Shown here piece by piece: positions 61,010 through 64,000 of a stretch of DNA of 64,000 nucleotides (position 1 is its first letter; each line of letters opens with the position of its first letter). The position numbers and the translations under genes were made by a program. A model generated the notes under the pieces. The model worked only from the letters and a program-made list of their open reading frames with translations. It was not told the origin of the DNA and ran no database searches. This stretch comes from an uncultured Rhizobiaceae group bacterium (GTDB taxonomy: Bacteria; Pseudomonadota; Alphaproteobacteria; Rhizobiales; Rhizobiaceae): positions 247,132 to 311,131 of the forward strand of contig CALHBJ010000008.1 in NCBI GenBank assembly GCA_937930845.1, in the 5' to 3' direction.

Positions 61010-62326
61010 TCGGGGCGCGTTTCGATTGATGAAGGCCCTGCTCGGCAAGGTGCTTTGGAGCATTTGCTCCGGCTCGGAGGAGTGCAAATTACTGCGCGCC
61101 CGAACAGAAAAGACGATGGCGATCAAATACAGGAATACGATGGACATGGAGAATGTGCGCAACGGGTAGTCGACAATGGAATGGAGAAGGATAATCCACA
61201 CCGCAAGGCTGGAGATAAGCCTTGCCTGAAATCCGCGCACCCGCCATGTCTGGATTGCCAGCGTGACAAGGCACAAAAAGAGCACCAACACAGCCGGTAT
61301 TCCGCCTTCGAAAATCAGTTCAAGATAATCATTGTGGGCGTGGTTGATGAACACGCCTTGGATATCTGACATTTTTTCATACACCCGGTAGGCGTCCTGA
61401 AAAGCGCCAAATCCCACGCCCCATGGCAAATTGTCCCAAATGCCTTCCCATGTTGTGGTGGCAATTGTACTGCGCACATCATCTCTTAATCCCTGAACCA
61501 ACAGGCGCGATATGAGAGTGTAGGAAATTACCACTGCCACAAGCGAGCCAACAGCAAATGTCCATCTTGATACGGCCCCCAATTGCAGAACCAGAAGCAG
61601 GGTAGCCACCGTCGCTGTAACGCCAAGCATCATTCCTGCCCGCGAGCCGGACAGAAAAATCATCGTAAACGCAACGGCTATGTACAGAAGCATCAACAGA
61701 TAGCGGCGTCGGCTTGAAAGCATGAACAGGACAATTGGAATTGACGCCGCCATTAAGGTGGCAAAGTGGTTTGCATTGGTAAAAAAGCCCGCCTGATACG
61801 TCGTGATGTTGGAGATCAGGCGTTCCTGGGGGCTGTAGGTGATGAACTGAATGGTGCCGACCATAACATTGCAGGCCACGCCAATCAGAAAAAACGGAAC
61901 CAGCCCGAACAGATCTTCCGTAGCGAGCCGGGACAGGGAGATGAAAAACAGGCCAAACACCAACAACCACGAAAATACGTCCAGCGTACGTCCAGGGTTT
62001 AGGCTGATCGACTGCCACGGTCGGGCCGAAGACAATTCATTGGCCAATAATTCGGGAATGGCGTTTTGGGTGGCGAGCACATTGATCCATGGGATCGGCA
62101 CCAATTGAACACCCACCAGGAAAATTACTGCGCAAAACAGCACCACAATGCGATTTTCCAGACTGGACCCACGCGGACGCGCCAGGAGTACAAGCGTTGA
62201 AATAGCGACCGTTGCCAGCATGAGCATCGTATCGTTGGTTTCGCCAAACGCCGCGTGGCCACCGAAAACCATCGCAACAACCATCAGGCAGCCCAACAGG
62301 TTTTTTAATGACAGTAACCTACCCAT
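60995..62326 (-). CDS. O-antigen ligase / Wzy-type polymerase
   Basis: Inner-membrane protein of 443 residues with about 10-12 hydrophobic helices. The Wzy_C signature NHAHNDYLELIFEGGIPAVLVLF lies near residue 325 in the large periplasmic loop, with SGSRAGMMLG earlier. Such enzymes polymerise or ligate polysaccharide repeat units on the periplasmic side. It overlaps the preceding TPR-like gene by 8 bases (ATG inside the end of that frame), so translation is coupled; its end overlaps hpaC tail to tail. Confidence 0.88.
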   Translation of the reverse strand: MGRLLSLKNLLGCLMVVAMVFGGHAAFGETNDTMLMLATVAISTLVLLARPRGSSLENRIVVLFCAVIFLVGVQLVPIPWINVLATQNAIPELLANELSSARPWQSISLNPGRTLDVFSWLLVFGLFFISLSRLATEDLFGLVPFFLIGVACNVMVGTIQFITYSPQERLISNITTYQAGFFTNANHFATLMAASIPIVLFMLSSRRRYLLMLLYIAVAFTMIFLSGSRAGMMLGVTATVATLLLVLQLGAVSRWTFAVGSLVAVVISYTLISRLLVQGLRDDVRSTIATTTWEGIWDNLPWGVGFGAFQDAYRVYEKMSDIQGVFINHAHNDYLELIFEGGIPAVLVLFLCLVTLAIQTWRVRGFQARLISSLAVWIILLHSIVDYPLRTFSMSIVFLYLIAIVFSVRARSNLHSSEPEQMLQSTLPSRAFINRNAPRSIAS

Positions 62327-63575
62327 TGGAAGCGGCAGCCATGCGTTTGAGATCCACCGAGTTTAAATAGAACTGGCCCGAAAATCGCTCATTGTAATTT
62401 TTTACATTGGAGCGGCCGTATGTTGAAAGGCGAAACATTTCACACTCATTCGAAACCACATCGAACGTTGCAGTAAGTGTCTTAGCTTCATAAGTGCCCT
62501 GTTCAATTGGCAGCGTGGCAATAGTTCGGTTTGGTCTAAGACAAATCAAACGCCAACCCACCGGTTTGGGAAGTTTCAACCCCTCTCCATCCATATTTAT
62601 GGTCAGCTCATAGCTGCCGCCGGGCAAAATGAAGTTTTGCGACAAATTTATATGTTTCAGCGGCTTGTCAAGAAAACCAACTCTCAGGCGACCGTCGGTT
62701 TTTCCGACTTTCTGCCATTCAATGCTGGCTGATTGGTTGGAAGCATAGGTCCAGTTAAACGGACTGCCATCTTTGGGCTGGGTCAGGTTTCGGTTGAAAA
62801 TGTAGCCATTGAGTGCTTCGTCATTTTCGCTCTTGGTAAAAATGAACAAGCGGTGTGCCTGTTGATATTCGCCGGCAGTCAGCAACTTGCTTACCGTCAG
62901 GCTCACAGCACGGCGGTTCGCATTTGGATCCAGATTATGCAGTTCCAAAATCAGTTTTGGCAGCTGACTTAAATTTTCCTCATCGGCCAACAATTGATCA
63001 AAGAATGTCAAGCTCCAGCTCGGCTTTTGTGCCAACAAATCGCGCAGGGCTTCAAAGCCTGTTTGGTTGGCCAGCAAAGCCGCCAATATAGGTTTGAACT
63101 CGACAATGCTTTTGGGATTGCGCCGGAACCGGGCATCCAGGTGTTCAACGCTTTGGCGATAGCTCGCCGGGTCAGTTCCTGAAACAATCACCCGCTGGAT
63201 CGCCACGCGGTTTGTGGGATCAAGTTGCAGTGCCAGATTGGCAAATTTGATACCTTCGTTAGCATCCCCTTTGGCGAACAGCGTTTCGGCATATAGCGCC
63301 AGGACATTTGCATCGATGGGCGCACTGGCGGCAGATCGCTTTGCGTCAGCTGCAAGTTGCCTCAGTTTTTCAGCGTCGTCGGGTTTGGTCGTACGAAGCC
63401 GGTAAACAATGGCTGCATTCATGCCATCTGTTTCAAGTGGATTAATCCGGTTTATGCCAACCAAACGATCTGAGCCGAAGATCTCAGGCAGACCCGTTAG
63501 AACCACCAAAAATCCGACGAGCGAACCGACGCAAAGAAGAGCCAAACGATGAAGGGTCCGCGACCACTTGCTCAT
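62319..63575 (-). CDS. Membrane-anchored TPR-like protein of a polysaccharide locus
   Basis: A 418-residue protein with an uncleaved-looking N-terminal membrane segment (about 10-30), a helical region resembling TPR repeats (about 75-240; for example ALYAETLFAKGDANEGIKFANLALQLDPTN), and a beta-rich C-terminal half (about 260-418) without a family I recognise. Probably periplasmic and part of exopolysaccharide assembly, judged by its place between a BY-kinase and a Wzy-type gene. Its start overlaps the kinase gene by 92 bases in another frame; ATG 63422 would avoid most of this but lose the membrane segment. Confidence 0.75.
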   Translation of the reverse strand: MSKWSRTLHRLALLCVGSLVGFLVVLTGLPEIFGSDRLVGINRINPLETDGMNAAIVYRLRTTKPDDAEKLRQLAADAKRSAASAPIDANVLALYAETLFAKGDANEGIKFANLALQLDPTNRVAIQRVIVSGTDPASYRQSVEHLDARFRRNPKSIVEFKPILAALLANQTGFEALRDLLAQKPSWSLTFFDQLLADEENLSQLPKLILELHNLDPNANRRAVSLTVSKLLTAGEYQQAHRLFIFTKSENDEALNGYIFNRNLTQPKDGSPFNWTYASNQSASIEWQKVGKTDGRLRVGFLDKPLKHINLSQNFILPGGSYELTINMDGEGLKLPKPVGWRLICLRPNRTIATLPIEQGTYEAKTLTATFDVVSNECEMFRLSTYGRSNVKNYNERFSGQFYLNSVDLKRMAAASNG

Positions 63576-64000
63576 TTTCGATACCCTCCCGGGCGGTTAT
63601 CACAGATTTGTCGTCGCCATATTCGTAATAGTTATAAGCCATATACTTATAGCTGCTGTCGATATTGAGCGAGCCTGAATCGAACTTTGTAATCACTGCC
63701 CCAAGAATATTGCCGCCCGAAGCCCGCAATCGCTTGATCGCATTGAGACAAGATTTCCGCGAGACCTGGTTAAACGAGACAACCAGCAACGTTCCCTGTG
63801 CCAGGTGGGACAGAATTGGCGCATCGGACAAACCGATTACAGGAGGCCCGTCAAAAATCACCAGGTCGAAGCGCTCCTGAACCGCTTTTGCCAGCATGTC
63901 CATGCGCTGCGACAATAGCAAGTCGGCGGGGTTTGGGGGGATCTTGCCCGATGTCAGCAATGTTACATTTTCATATTCAGTTTTGCGGAAAACATTGGCC
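63484..64000 (-). CDS. BY-type tyrosine kinase / chain-length regulator, C-terminal part (truncated by window edge)
   Basis: Open to the right edge of the window; only the last 171 codons are visible. The visible part starts ANVFRKTEYENVTLLTSGKIPPNPADLLLS, the standard segment after Walker A in Wzc/ExoP-type kinases. It contains the second Walker motif FDLVIFDGPPVIGLSDAPIL and a C-terminal tyrosine cluster (YKYMAYNYYEY, six tyrosines within 12 residues) that is autophosphorylated in such enzymes. The Walker A and the membrane domain lie outside. A CpsB-type phosphatase at 27-28 kb may be its partner. Confidence 0.88.
   Translation of the reverse strand, partial: ANVFRKTEYENVTLLTSGKIPPNPADLLLSQRMDMLAKAVQERFDLVIFDGPPVIGLSDAPILSHLAQGTLLVVSFNQVSRKSCLNAIKRLRASGGNILGAVITKFDSGSLNIDSSYKYMAYNYYEYGDDKSVITAREGIENEQVVADPSSFGSSLRRFARRIFGGSNGSA

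Overview
The window reads as a chromosomal segment of an alphaproteobacterium, most likely of the order Hyphomicrobiales (Rhizobiales). This rests on gene order and family types: rpsT, a rhodanese gene, dnaA, dnaN, recF and a moeB/thiF-type gene in one run; trpF-trpB-trpA-accD-folC in one run; a class II (CP4-like) AroA; a TIGR02300-type acidic protein; DUF1330 and DUF2852 proteins; and a rhizobial-type polyol (smo/mtlK) operon. Base composition is moderately GC-rich and even. No insertion sequence, prophage, integrase or CRISPR array was seen.

Layout. 1-5.6 kb: end of the window-truncated helicase gene hrpB, then glpK, both on the minus strand; on the plus strand an SDR oxidoreductase, mutM, a small unknown gene, an enoyl-CoA hydratase and rpsT with a clear terminator. 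5.6-12.7 kb: an AT-rich gap with a perfect 16-bp palindrome, then the replication cluster (rhodanese, dnaA, dnaN, recF), a moeB-like E1 enzyme and a haloacid-dehalogenase-like protein; alkB faces it. 13.4-21 kb: a chaperone locus with a likely RpoH promoter and a structured dnaK leader, in which an FkbM-family methyltransferase gene lies between dnaK and dnaJ; then a flavin reductase, pyrF, two DUF1330 genes in tandem, a DUF2852 membrane protein and a zinc peptidase. 21-26.3 kb: trpF, trpB, trpA, accD, folC. 26.5-33.5 kb: a Crp/Fnr regulator, a CpsB-type phosphatase, gyrB, dut-aroA, a TIGR02300 protein, a hairpin-rich gap and tRNA-Ala(GGC).

From 33.7 kb the content turns catabolic. It holds a KDG kinase, a VOC protein, a ugpBAEC glycerol-3-phosphate importer behind a good Pho box, an acyl-CoA dehydrogenase, an amino-acid-type ABC importer and a xylulokinase. 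Next comes a complete polyol operon on the minus strand, in transcription order: HAD phosphatase, SorC regulator, smoE, smoF, smoG, smoK, mtlK, fructokinase. Sorbitol or mannitol would be imported, oxidised to fructose and phosphorylated; the neighbouring xylulokinase suits the arabitol/xylulose branch. After a stand-alone Lrp-type RAM domain and choline sulfatase (betC) comes a homoprotocatechuate locus: hpaD-like dioxygenase and hpaE run one way, hpaR-hpaB-hpaC the other, around a perfect inverted repeat. HpaC is a fusion of a flavin reductase and a MarR-like domain. The window ends in an exopolysaccharide operon: BY-type tyrosine kinase (truncated by the window), a TPR-like membrane-anchored protein and an O-antigen ligase/polymerase.

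I found no clearly new defence or mobile system. The observations most worth follow-up are the HpaC fusion paired with an HpaB-type oxygenase, the methyltransferase gene inside dnaK-dnaJ with its structured dnaK leader, the hairpin cluster before tRNA-Ala, and the ugp Pho box.
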